Below are positions 1-12,600 of a stretch of DNA of 64,000 bases, piece after piece. Source of the DNA: Glandiceps talaboti (lineage: Eukaryota; Hemichordata; Enteropneusta; Spengelidae); contig NC_135549.1 in the NCBI RefSeq assembly GCF_964340395.1, forward strand, positions 20,462,342-20,526,341. Direction: 5' to 3'. The number at the start of each line of letters is the position of its first letter. Position 1 is the stretch's first letter. Both the position numbers and the translations under genes were made by a program. Under the pieces are notes generated by a model. That model was not told where the DNA came from and made no database searches. It was given only the letters and a program-made list of their open reading frames with translations.

Positions 1-208
1 ACTGTTACTGCAACACTGGCAATGCTAGAGAGAAAGCCACAAAGATTTGGGATTTGAGTCCAAATAGAACATTTTTATTGGTAACAAGTCTATGACCATT
101 CATTCTTGCTTGATTATCATCTTGACAACTGACATATCTATGTATCCAAAGTATATGAGCATTTGTCTATTTTGTTATCTACAGCTACAGAGGATAAAAA
201 CTACATAC

Positions 209-665
209 TCTGTACCGAAGTGTTCCACGTAGAATTGTGTTGGCAGCGTGAATACCATACTCCTCCTTGTATATAGTAGAGTCTCTGTTTGGGAATCCTT
301 CCAGATTGAAACCAGGAAGAAAGTTCATATGTTCTACATTGTCTAGGAGTGCACCCCCTGCTGGTATATGAATAACCTTTCCATCTTTCAAGTACTTGGC
401 TTCACCCATTGTGTTTAACAGTACGCCACGGGGGCTCCAACTATGGGAGAAAATGTAAGAAAATTTAAGGAGAACAATCAAGTGTAAAACACTGCACTTA
501 AGCATAACAGGCGATAATTGACTATTTTTCAATTTATTATACACACAGAGAGACATACATATTGCCTGCATCATACAAACCTGTAACATGTGCATTCACA
601 TGCACTATAAGTACAGACACACACAAGCAAATAGAAATCCAGATGTTATACACACACAAACACAA

Positions 666-697
<32 letters not shown>

Positions 698-3600
698 ATG
701 TATGTATACATACATACACAATACATGCATGCACACACACACACACACAGACACACATTCAGACAGAAAGCTTCACACAGCCTGATAAGACACATAATCA
801 CAGACATAGACACTGACACATACACAGACACAAACCCACACAGACACAGACACAGACACACGTAGGCAGGTTTATACAACTCACCTGAATTTGTATCTCA
901 GAGGATTATCAGAACACTCAGGTGCTGGCAATCCACCACAATAAGATATAAAGGATGTGACCTGTAAAGTAAATGAACTGAGGAAAATCACCACACATAC
1001 ATACATACATACATACATACATACATACTTGTGTACTCCGGGTGGGCGTTAAATTTCGACCTGACAGTTACAAATGAGGCTATTGAACAATCAGGGAAAA
1101 GCATGAAGACCGGTGTATCAGCTGAGTAGCAAATTGACCTAATATCTTTGGCGGGAGTGTATTTTCTGTGTATGAGATCCAAATAATGCCATCCTGGGAA
1201 GAGTGATTAGATGCAGACAATCATAACAAAAACATGGCCCCTGAAGGGTCGTTCTCACTAGAGCCTTTTCGACGGTGTCGACAACGCTGTTTGTATCAAC
1301 ACCGTCGGAAAAAACGTGTCAGAACAGTTGACAACGTTGCTACAACGGCGGAGATTAACGCCGGCGTAAACAGCTGGACCTGCAATGGTGCGCCGACGCA
1401 AATTCCTCCAAACGTAGCGTATGAACGCTTTGACGACGGCGTAAACATTCGTCTATATAACCACCTCTAACCTTTACTTCTGATCAATGTTCACAAGGCC
1501 AACGACTGATACAGATGGGATGGGTATGACTGTGTGTGACCAGGAAGAACGATTAGACACAGACAATCATAACAACAACATGGCCCCTGAATGTTACTGA
1601 ACTGATAAGACTTGGTTCACTCGCTAATAAATGTTTAAACATGACCGCAGAAGGTATTTAGAAGGTGAAACGAAACAAAATACATGTAAGTCTAAATAGT
1701 ATCATGACAGCTAGGGAGAAAGCGACGGTTTGCTGTTATGACATCTGAGGACAAAGAACAGAAATTGAAGGCAAGTGTACCGAAAAATACACAGAAAAAT
1801 ATTACTTATTTTTGATGTCAGTAGCCATGTTTTGTATTATCAGTGGCGATTAAATTTGATATCACTAGTTCCGTGGATATGATTGTATTGAGTAGTTTGT
1901 AGTATGAATGTCGTGTATAATAACCATGATAATAGCAAGTACGAAATACACTGTCCATTGTGATGTAATTGCTATTTTCGTCACAACGTGTATTTAACGA
2001 TTATACGCATGTGACATTGAATGTTGACGTGTTTCAATGTTGACATGGCGTGTATCAATGTTATCGGCTTTAGGCGTCGGTCTTCTTATCGGAAATCAAA
2101 ACATAAACGCTGGGTGTATGGAGTTTTTCCTGGGAAGAATATTACTTATGTCACCACGAATGAAGTTCCCGGGGTACAAGATAAATGCCATCCGGGCAAT
2201 ACACGCCTCCTACGTCGGCGTGTATTTACCCGGACGGCATTTATTAATTGTAATAAATGCCGTCCGGGTAAATACACGCCGACGTAGGAGGCGTGTATTG
2301 CCAGGATGGCATTTATCTTGTACCCCGGCAAATAATTCAATGGTGTCATATTCTTCCCAGGACAAAATCCATACACCCAATGTTTATGTTTTGATTTTCG
2401 ACAAGACATCCTGACGCCAACGTGACTTCCAATCGAAGCTGACACGTGTCAACAAACTGGATACACGCCTGTGTCAACATTCAATGTCACACACGTTACT
2501 ATATCGCTATGTTGCACGACAAAAATAGCAATTACATCCCAATGTACAGTGTATTTCATACCACTATGTATTTGCTTGATATTATTATGTAGGATATTCA
2601 TATTACAAACTACTCAATACAATCACATCCATCATGTGTATGCAACTAGTGATATGAAATTTAATCGCCACTGATAAAACAAAACATGGCTACTGACATC
2701 AAAAATACAACTTTCAGCGAAATTGTTTATCTGTGTCTAGCGTAAAGAAACAGCATATTAATTACATGCAAATGAAATACACCATTCAAACTTTTGAAAT
2801 GTGTATCACGAAGCAATAGTAGTACCGTCTACCTCTCGCAAGTTGTAGTAAAATACACCATTCAAACTACAGTGCAATATCGTCCACAATTATTGTGACT
2901 TTTTTGTCCATTCCGTCTTCATCCCTCTCCTCGGCCCAACTATTCCAAACTTGCATGATGAGCTAGTATTTTTTTCTGTGTATTTCTGTGTATTTTTCAG
3001 TACACTTGTCTTCAGTTTCTGATCTATGTCCTCAAATGTCATAACAGCAAACTGTCGCTTTCTCCCTGCCATTATACCGTCTACCTTGCAAGTACAAGTT
3101 GTAGTATGTGTATTTTATTCACCTTCAAGTTCTAAATACACTCTGAGGTAATGTTTATTATTACGAAAATAGTGTTCAACTTGTGAACGGAAGTCTTATC
3201 TGTTCAGTCACAGTCAGGGGTCATGTTTTTGTTATGATTGTCTGCGTCTAATCACTCTTCCCTGGATGCCATTAATTGGATCTCATACACAGCAAATACA
3301 CTCCTGCCACCGACATTTGATAAATTTGCTACTCTGCTGATACACCGGTCTTCACGCTTTTCCCTGATTGGTCAATAGCCCTCATTTGTAACTGTCAGTC
3401 GAAATTTAACGCCTAGCCGGAGTACAAGTATACATACATACATACATACATACATACATACATACATACATACATACATACATGTATCATTCTAAAATAG
3501 TAAGATGCTAGTTTGATCTACAACACCATATATAGAATTCCTGACTCTGTGTACTTTGCTTAGCATAATTATTTAAACTGATTTTCAATAAGTTGGGAGT

Positions 3601-6600
3601 TATTTCACTAAAGTTGCAACCTGTACATCTGATGTTGGGTTTACTGTCAAGTGCAAGACTGTTTCAGCGTGTTGGCATGGAAATCAACTATCTATCAAAT
3701 GGATAAACTTACAGTTTCGTCATGAGTAGCAGCTTCATCAAAACATTTCATGGCCAACATATGATCAATGCCTGGATCTAGACCAACTTCATTCACTACA
3801 GTAATCCCAGCATCCAAAGCGCTACAGACATAAAATATACAGTCAAAGGTCAATGAAAGGTCATTTAAGGTCACACATCAGATTACCATTTCAAGAACAG
3901 GCAAGTATAGGGTCAAAGTTCAATGAAAGGTCAATTGAGGTCACAAAGACTAAGTAGATGGTGTATGATATTAAATTATGAAATATACCAATATGATATG
4001 AAAATGATGAATGTTTGTGTTATCCAACATTTTTTAAATATCTTTGTTATCCAAGAATTACCTGTGGTACGCAGATCTTATAACTACATATTCTCATTTT
4101 ATGACAAATGACAATCATATCACCTATACTTTCCCTAGTCATACAAAGAAAACACTGAGGAACAATATCTAACAAATGGTACGTATGCCCTGTAAAATCT
4201 GTTCTTCTTCTTCTTTCATATATTACTCAACGTCCCATATCGGACTAGGATGTGGTGTGTTCAAAAATGTTGTATTAGTCATTCACGTTTCTGTCTCTTG
4301 TACTCTGTTCAAAGTTGTAACTGCTTGTTTGAATTGTTCTGGTTCTGTTTTCTTCCTTGTCTCTGGTTATGTTGATTATTTTTTGTCGTATTTTTGTTCC
4401 AGTCATCGACTGTCCTTGGCACAAGTGAGTATTTAATTGTGACAGTTTATACGTGCCTGATGTTGAATGAAACTTTTTGAGTGTGTGTCGAGTTTGCCTT
4501 TAGTTGAAATTGGTGACTGGCCGTTTTGTATTGGTAGGACCAAGTGACACCCCCCCCACCCCCATGGCTTTGTGTAAAATAATGAGTCAAGTCTCACCTC
4601 TGATGAAGTTCTGCCATGGCTGGTGTCAGATAACTTGCTGTTGTCAGGTTAGTCTTTTCTTGGATGCACATCTTTAGCACAACTGGATGTAGAGAATATG
4701 GCAACAGACTGTAAACACAAAACATAAATTATTAATTTAGTTACAATGATTTTAATGAATTCTGTAGGACTATCAAACAACAATAATATAACATATATTT
4801 ACTTTAGATTTCTGTGTGCAGTTGAAAAAAAATGAAGAGTTTCTAATCTGGGATGACTACCAGCGATATTCTTGAGGTTTGAGTATAAATGCGTTCCAAA
4901 TTTTATAACTATAATTATCTTATGTACCCCAAATAATTAAAATTACAAGAGCAAAGCATAGTAATAACTCCAATCTGTTGATGAAGTCCTTATTAGAAGG
5001 ATGAAAGTTTCAGGAACAGCTTTTCTAAACTATTTGTGTTGGAAATTGAAAAGCTTTATATTACGTTAGACTTACTAACGTCGTTAGTAATACACGAATA
5101 GAGACTGCGGAAGAACTGGAGTGAAGAAAATTCTGAATTGCAGACTTGAATAACTGAATCATCACCATAAAACCACCTGCCTCTTTACGTACGGCTGCAC
5201 TTAACAGATGCCTGTCTGCAGAAAAATGTTACTCAGGCTTGCGAAAATGAACTGAATACAAATTGGAGAAAATATTGCGATGCAGTAACTTAATAGATAA
5301 AACAGACTTTTTGTCTCATTGAATGTTGATGGATTATATATGGTTTTTTTTACCTGATGACTAAGTCATGATCTTTAACTAATTTCTGTAGAAATCCTAC
5401 ATGTTTCTGTACATCTACATCATGGGCCACAACATTGGGATACTTCTCTGCTAGCTTCTCAGCTTCAGAACGTATTGCTGAACCTGTATACAGAGAGTGA
5501 ATGAAGAGTGCTAGGTGAGTCACTCTGTGACAGAATGTAGATTTAGTTAGTGCTAGGTGAGTCACTGTGTGACAGAATGTAGATTTAGTGCTAGGTGAGT
5601 CACTCTGTGACAGAATGTAGATATAGTGCTAGGCGAGTCACTCTGTGACAGAATGTAGATTTAGTGCTAGGTGAGTCACTCTGACAGAATGTAGATTTAG
5701 TGCTAGGTGAGTCACTGTGACAGAATGTAGATTTAGTGCTAGGTGAGTCACTCTGTGACAGAATGTAGATTTAGTGCTAGGTGAGTCACTCTGTGACAGA
5801 ATGTAGATTTAAGAGAAGTCACTCAAATAACACAATCTACAAATAGCTTTATAAAATGCCCGATATTTCATCTCATCTCATCTCCCTCCATCCCTCCCTC
5901 CTCACCCCCCCCCCATCTCTTTTTTGCAACAATCTATATACCAATCTCAACACACCATACACTCTCATTGACAGCTGAACACTCCTGTCAATTCCCAAGA
6001 CTACTTAAGATAAAATTGATGATTTCATGCACAATTCTCACCAATAGTGACTGCTACATCTCTGTCTCTAGATAGATATTCTATAAGAGGTGATGATACA
6101 TAACCAGCTCCTAATACCAGAACTTTCTTCCATGCTGAGATCGACGGCACTTGGATTGCCCGGCGCCCTCTGTTGACAATGGACACACAAAAAAGAGTTA
6201 AGTAAATGTATTACAAGTGTATTAAGCTTTTTTTAAGCTGACGAGCATTTGAAGTGATAGAAGCTGAGTTTACAAGCTTTTTTTTTTCTTTTACTCCAAA
6301 GGGGTTTACAAATACTCCTGATCTTGAATAATGTCAAGGCATACCTTTGATGACATTACAAATTGTCTTCTGGTATTCTTAGTATTAGGACTAATAAAAC
6401 GAATTGTGTGGTTCCGGTTACACTCAATTTTAGAATAGGTGGGATAGGTAGATTTTTTATTTAATTTTATTATATATATTTTTTCTGTGTGAGTGTCTCG
6501 GTCAGGTTTTCCATTGTTTTCCAAATGGTCTCTGTGTTATTTATTTCTTCCTATCAGATGTATAGCCATTACAGATTGGAAGAACAGTTTTACTTTGTCT

Positions 6601-9600
6601 TTTTTTAAGTTGATGTCAGTTTCCGCATCCACTATTTCTCGTGAGATTTCACAATTTTTGCAATTTTATTAATTTTTTCTTGTATATGTTTTTTAAAAGT
6701 TTAGGGTTAACAGTTAACAGAAAAGCTAGGTGGGGGGTCGGGTAACCGCAACCGAACTTTTATATTTTTTAGGCCTCAGTGGATGGCTTAACAGGGCTTT
6801 CCTTCATATTTTCCTATATAATGTACCAATTTTGTTCACTGACTCATTTATAGTCACAAACAATTGTTTACAATGTGTAAGTAAGTAGAATACTACAATA
6901 AACCCTTTATAATAGGAAAAAGTACAAAAATGCCTTATGTTCCTTTAATCAGAAACATACAAACTCAGGTTATGACCCTTTAAAGTGACCATATGGATGA
7001 GGATTGGGTATTTATTTTGAATTTTCTAAAACAATTTTATCATGGTGTCCTACTTGAAAAATCAAAGTGAAACAACACATGTCATGACCTTCTTTATAAC
7101 CCAATAAATTGCAAAGGACTGATAAATGTTTAAAATGTTTGTTATTGTGCGTACAATAAGAAACTTGTTTACACATTTTTGGGCTTTTTGCAGTGCATTG
7201 AGTTACAAACACAGACTTGGCATATGTTGTTTCACATTGATTTTCTAAGTTAGTAGGACACCATGATAAAATTGTTTTAGAAATTAAAAATCCAAAATAA
7301 ATACCCTATCATCATCCATATGACAACTTTAATCAGATCTTCATAAAAGCAGCACAAATGGTTGTATTTATTTTAAAATATTTAGCACATTCCATCTTGT
7401 TATTTTGAGATGTAGAGCATATCTTATATTCATTGTTTGAAATAATTTTCAAATTTCTTTTTTTTAAATATAAGAAAATTCACCATATGTTATACTCACA
7501 TTTCACGTTTCCTTCTCAGGTCTTCGATATACTTGTATTTTGGAGTAAGTTCACCATTGGAACATATGATAGCCTATGGAAATGATAGAATGTGACTATA
7601 CTAATAGAGGTGACAGTGTTTTTTGTTATTTTGTCCAGGGTGATTAGCAGGTAAAATCTACCTGAGCTTTCCTGGCATTTTACCAGGGTTCCCCATCAAA
7701 AATAATGGTACATGGTATAGAAAGCTTCGCAAACTTTACCAGAATTTCCAAACTGCAGTAAAAACACTGGGTGATATTAGCTAGGTATTTGGTCATTATT
7801 AGTGACTTTAATCATACTATTTAGACTTGAATATATGTTGTATATAGTCAAGATGAAGGGAATTTTTGACTGTGGTGAGTTTTCACAATTTCAGATATTA
7901 TCTAAAGTTAAAGTCAACAGTATATCACAAACATTGCAGTATAGAAGAGTGTTGTTCAAATTGTGTTACTGTTTTTTGTACAGCCATCCTACCAATTGTC
8001 AACAAACAGTTATTTTCTCATCCCAACATATAGAACTAATGGTGAGATTAGCGTTCATCACTATATAAAGTTGAAATCCGTGTCATTTCAACGCGATTTT
8101 ATTTCTTCAAATTTCACTAAATCTAGAAAATATAGAAGCGATACACAATTAAAAGAATCTATGATATGAAATGAAAGTCCCCTACATTTAAAACGAATCT
8201 GTTATCTTGGGTGTTTCTAAGCAGTGCAAAAACTACAACAAAGAATTCTATAATTTGTTTAAAAACATGTATCAAAATTTGTTTTGTCTATCTATAGAAA
8301 GCAATAAAACCATGGATTTTTGTGGTATTTTAGACTTATATATACTCACATCTCTGACAACTGGTGACAATTGAGATTCGCTTTCCAAAGGAAGATTTGC
8401 ATCCATTGTTGCCTGAGGAAATTAACAGAGGTAAAATGTTAGAGATTACGGTCTGTGCTCCAATGAGAGAAATTGCATAAAACAACCAACTCCTTGTACA
8501 TCCATGGGATAATTTAATACTCATTTTTATTTGAAGATAATAATATAGACTCCTGAATATTTATATTCAGCTACTACATATACATGTCTGATGAGTTCCT
8601 TGAGATGATGCATGTACATGATAAGAGACGTATACTGAACACTGAATAAGGAACAAGTTTCAACTCAATGTTTCTTGGTCTCCACGCATATATGTGATGT
8701 AAAATCATGAAATAATACAAAAAAAATAATGAAATTACTTTCCAGAACCTAAAGTTTATGAAAATGGCAGAAAACCATGATCAAATATTAAAATAACCAT
8801 GTACAAATCAATCCGTATTCACTAATTATGTTCAAAAACAAATACTTTCTATATAGCTGCCAATTCTTATTCTTCAAATAATCAATGACAGTACAAATAC
8901 TTCAAAAGGAAATTATATAACCAAAAAAATTGTGTAATAATTTACAAAGTAAACATCAACAACCCTATCTACATACAAAACTTTTCAGTTCTTCAAATCT
9001 CACTTTAAAATTCTCTTATCACGTTTTTGCCAACTTGCTAATTCACTCACATTTACTGACTTTGTGACTGACAGCATTTTGTTAATACTTTACTCACCAT
9101 TTCTTCTATGTAGGTTCGCAGTAAATTCCCAAAGAAGTCCGTAGCCTCTCCTGGTAACTGTGCTGGCATATTGCCAATGGAACACACCAAGACCCCTTCA
9201 CCTGAAAAACTACAACACAAACACAGTAAAAAAAAGCAAAATAGTCAAGTGTTTACACAAGGATTTGGAAAACACGATAACAGAGGGTAGAAATTTATAC
9301 TCAGAGTCAAAATATTACTTGGAAGTGAATCAATATGTTTTTGTGGCAACCCAGTAAAATACCTAAGGTACAGGAAGACTTTACACAATTATTGTCCCTC
9401 AAAGACACTGATAGGAAACCAGTAAAATACCTCCGAGAAACTCAGAACTACCCATGAACAAAACACTAATGATCTTTGAGATTCACACATTGAGATTCAC
9501 TTTCAAAAGATCACAATTAATAGCAGACGGTATGCAAAGTGTATGTTTAGATATTCGTGTACAAAATGTGCCAAAAAAAGGAATGTATAATTTATGTAAT

Positions 9601-12600
9601 GTACTGGTGAGACTCAGATAGCAAAGCACCTTCAAAGTAAAGTTGTAATCCTTACATATTGGGGGGGAGGGGGGGGGGGCTGGATACTTGAATTTAGCCA
9701 TAGTTTTATAACGGTTCTCATTGCACGACCAAGAAAAAATGGTATGACATAACAAACAGACAGTTTGACAAAGCCTGTCGACCAGGTCAGGCGAAATGTT
9801 ACTCGCAGGTAATAAGGAACTTGCAATTCAGACTGAGCATGCTCAGATGCAAAGGACTATGGGATTATCTGTGGTTATCGTAATACCTAATCTGCAGCTA
9901 CCAATAAAAAACCTCCCACAATAGTCAGGGTAAACTATGAATTGACCATTCGTGGTTGCAAACAATGTAAAAGTATTGTTTACAGTAACAATTTATTAGT
10001 ATTTATTATCATATTTCCCATAGTGCAACATTCAACATGGCGGGTTTGCAAGTTCCCTATTAGAATGTTTTGGTCGTGCAATAAAAACCGTTATAATACT
10101 ATTTTATTTATTATCAAGTAAGAAATTACTGTACAAAAGTGAGGATTTTAGTAGCAAAACTGTAAGACGATAACAATGAAGAAAACAAAGTTGTGTCATA
10201 CTATATAGCTGCTATATCTCATCTTTGTGCAAGGTTCAGTGATATTCCTTGGTGCAAGCAGAGAAATGACTGGATATTTTGAATTGCAGTTTCGAATTCC
10301 CCCTCTACGTGAAAATAAATCACCTTTGAAATGTTCATAGACGTCACTAGTATTACATAACCAGAATGTCTATGGATATCTTGATTACCAGCTACCCCCC
10401 TCTAGGCATAAATGGAATCACTCTCACCTTTCTGTCTTGAAATGTTCATGGACATCACTAGTATTGTACAAACAGAATGGTGCTTCAATACTTGTAGTGT
10501 AGTCAATGAATTCTACAGAGCCTTCAGGATCGCCTGAGATATCACATATAGCTAGAAGACGATGAGGTAAACCTGGACATCCTTCACTTGTCTCTGTCTT
10601 TGGACTAGTGTGACGATCTAAAAGTGCTGCGGTGTCTTCATTTATGAGTAGTCTTGGATGGGTGGGTGCCCAGTAAATACCATTTACTATGACTGATGCC
10701 CAAGGTGCATACTGAAAAACAATGAGCAATAATATTAATACATTTTGTGTAATATTGCATACCTGTATGTCAACTTTCCTTAAATGAGATAATGGTAAAG
10801 ACTTACAATGCTAGAACCTAGATGTTGTAACCTCCCAACGGAACAAAAATCTGTGCTGCCTCTAAGTGTATATAATTGAATCCTTCACACAACAAACCCT
10901 GTCCTACCATGTCCCCATTTTACACAGCTGGGTTGACCCAGTGGTTCAAATATTACATTAGCACTATATTTTTTTTCAAATGGTATAACCTAGAATTTAT
11001 TTCAATTCAGCCATTTACATATTATTTCAATTGCTGCCACTTCAGTCATAAACGGAGAAAGAGGTATGTCATTCCTGGCATAACTCAAACACTTCTGCTT
11101 TTAGAGTGGCCATATAAAACAATTTTATCATGGCTTCCTCCTTAAAGAATCGATGTGAAACAACATATGACAAGTCCTTGTTTGTAACTCAATAAATTGC
11201 AAAAGACGTTACAATAACAAACTTTTTACACTATTTTTTAGCTTTTTGCAATTTATTGAGTTACAAACACAGACTTGGTCGATGTTGTTTCATTTTGATA
11301 TACTGATTTCACGTAGGAAGCCATAAAATTAAACATCCAAAATAAATACCCAATTCTCATCCATATGGCCACTTAAATACTGGGTCTCATAAATGACTAT
11401 CAAACACATATTCTGGTTGGTCAAAACCAATTCATGGACACTATTTTATCAACTCACTCTGGAACTGAAATTTGATGCATAAATCTCTGGATGTTCTTCA
11501 AATTCTGAGTAACAAAATCCTCCTCCGTTCTTCCTGTACAGATGATCCTCCTTATTAATCACGGTGGCATACATTGTTTTATGATCTAGAACAAAGGAAA
11601 GAATAGCTGATTTACAAATAAATACAGTTTTAATCACCTTCACTCCTAAGTACTTATTACCATCAAATAAATCAAATCATGAATATTTATATATTCTGCT
11701 GCAACTAGCAAAATAACGCCAGTGCGTTTGCTTGAATAAAGTGAGCTTCATGCAAAGAGAATTAGGTAAAGGCAAACAAGATAACTGATACAAAGACGAC
11801 AGTCGATGCCTCTGATAGAGGTTGATGCAGATTTCATCAGTTTTATGTTATGCATGTTATGTGTTTGTCTGTCAAAATAATTACAGGGACATAGTCCGAA
11901 TCCTTGTTTTATTAAATCTAAATCACCCTCTGCAAAAGATAGACATATGCAACAATTACATTACAATGTATATGAATCACCCTATTCAAGATACAGACAG
12001 ACACAGGCAACTATTGTATCCATTATTCCTGAACAGCTTACTTTCTTTGGTGTATTGAATCCAGGTTTAATTGAGTGGGGTTTATACTTTGAAAGTTACC
12101 AACACTAATTGCATTGCATGTCTTTGCGCATAAACCCTGCCTCGAGCATTCCTGATTGTCAATAAAACAAGGAAATACACCGGTGTTACTTCATGAATTG
12201 TATGACATATGCATGTCTTGCTGACTCCCATAATGCAATGTGTGCATGGCACGACCTCCACTGAATAATGAGTTTGAAACAAGTTTCAACTCTGTGTTTC
12301 TCTTCAAATGCACAAAAAATATAAGTGATGGAAAATCAAGAACCCAATGTTTACAGAAACGACTTTATTTCCCAAAGTAAGATTTGCCCTACATTAATTC
12401 TAGTATTGCATACCTTAACCTAGTTATGAGATGCAAGATTAGTATGAAAATTGTTTATGTAACTATATGAACACTACTGTCTGCTGCATGTGCTACTTTA
12501 GACAAGGATGAACTACAACATAAATATATTTTAAACCTCACAGCTTGTTCAAATAATTACATCTTCATTTGACATAATTATGAATTTATCATCATCGTCT

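Larger units (their letters stand above)
1028..3428. mobile_element. 2.4-kb foldback (long inverted-repeat) element in AASS copy 1, intron 14
   Basis: Almost the whole segment is an imperfect inverted repeat. The outer left end (CTTGTGTACTCCGG, then GCGTTAAATTTCGAC) is matched in reverse complement at 3400-3428, and pairing continues to a centre near 2249. Each arm has its own large indel: about 345 bp only in the left arm (about 1243-1587) and about 260 bp only in the right arm (about 2705-2965). It interrupts a (TACA)n tract that is uninterrupted at 34129-34172 in copy 2. The copy 1 to copy 2 offset jumps by 2434 bp between exons 14 and 15, as expected for an insertion. No transposase frame was found, so it is presumably non-autonomous. 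Confidence 0.85.

Noticed and set aside
1234-1470. 78-codon frame in the GC-rich insert of the foldback element
   Set aside because: No start context, no recognisable domain, and confined to one arm of a repeat. Could be a captured fragment, but I cannot support a coding call.
2021-2445. Overlapping frames of 88-125 codons on both strands
   Set aside because: They mirror each other because the sequence is the palindromic core of the foldback element.
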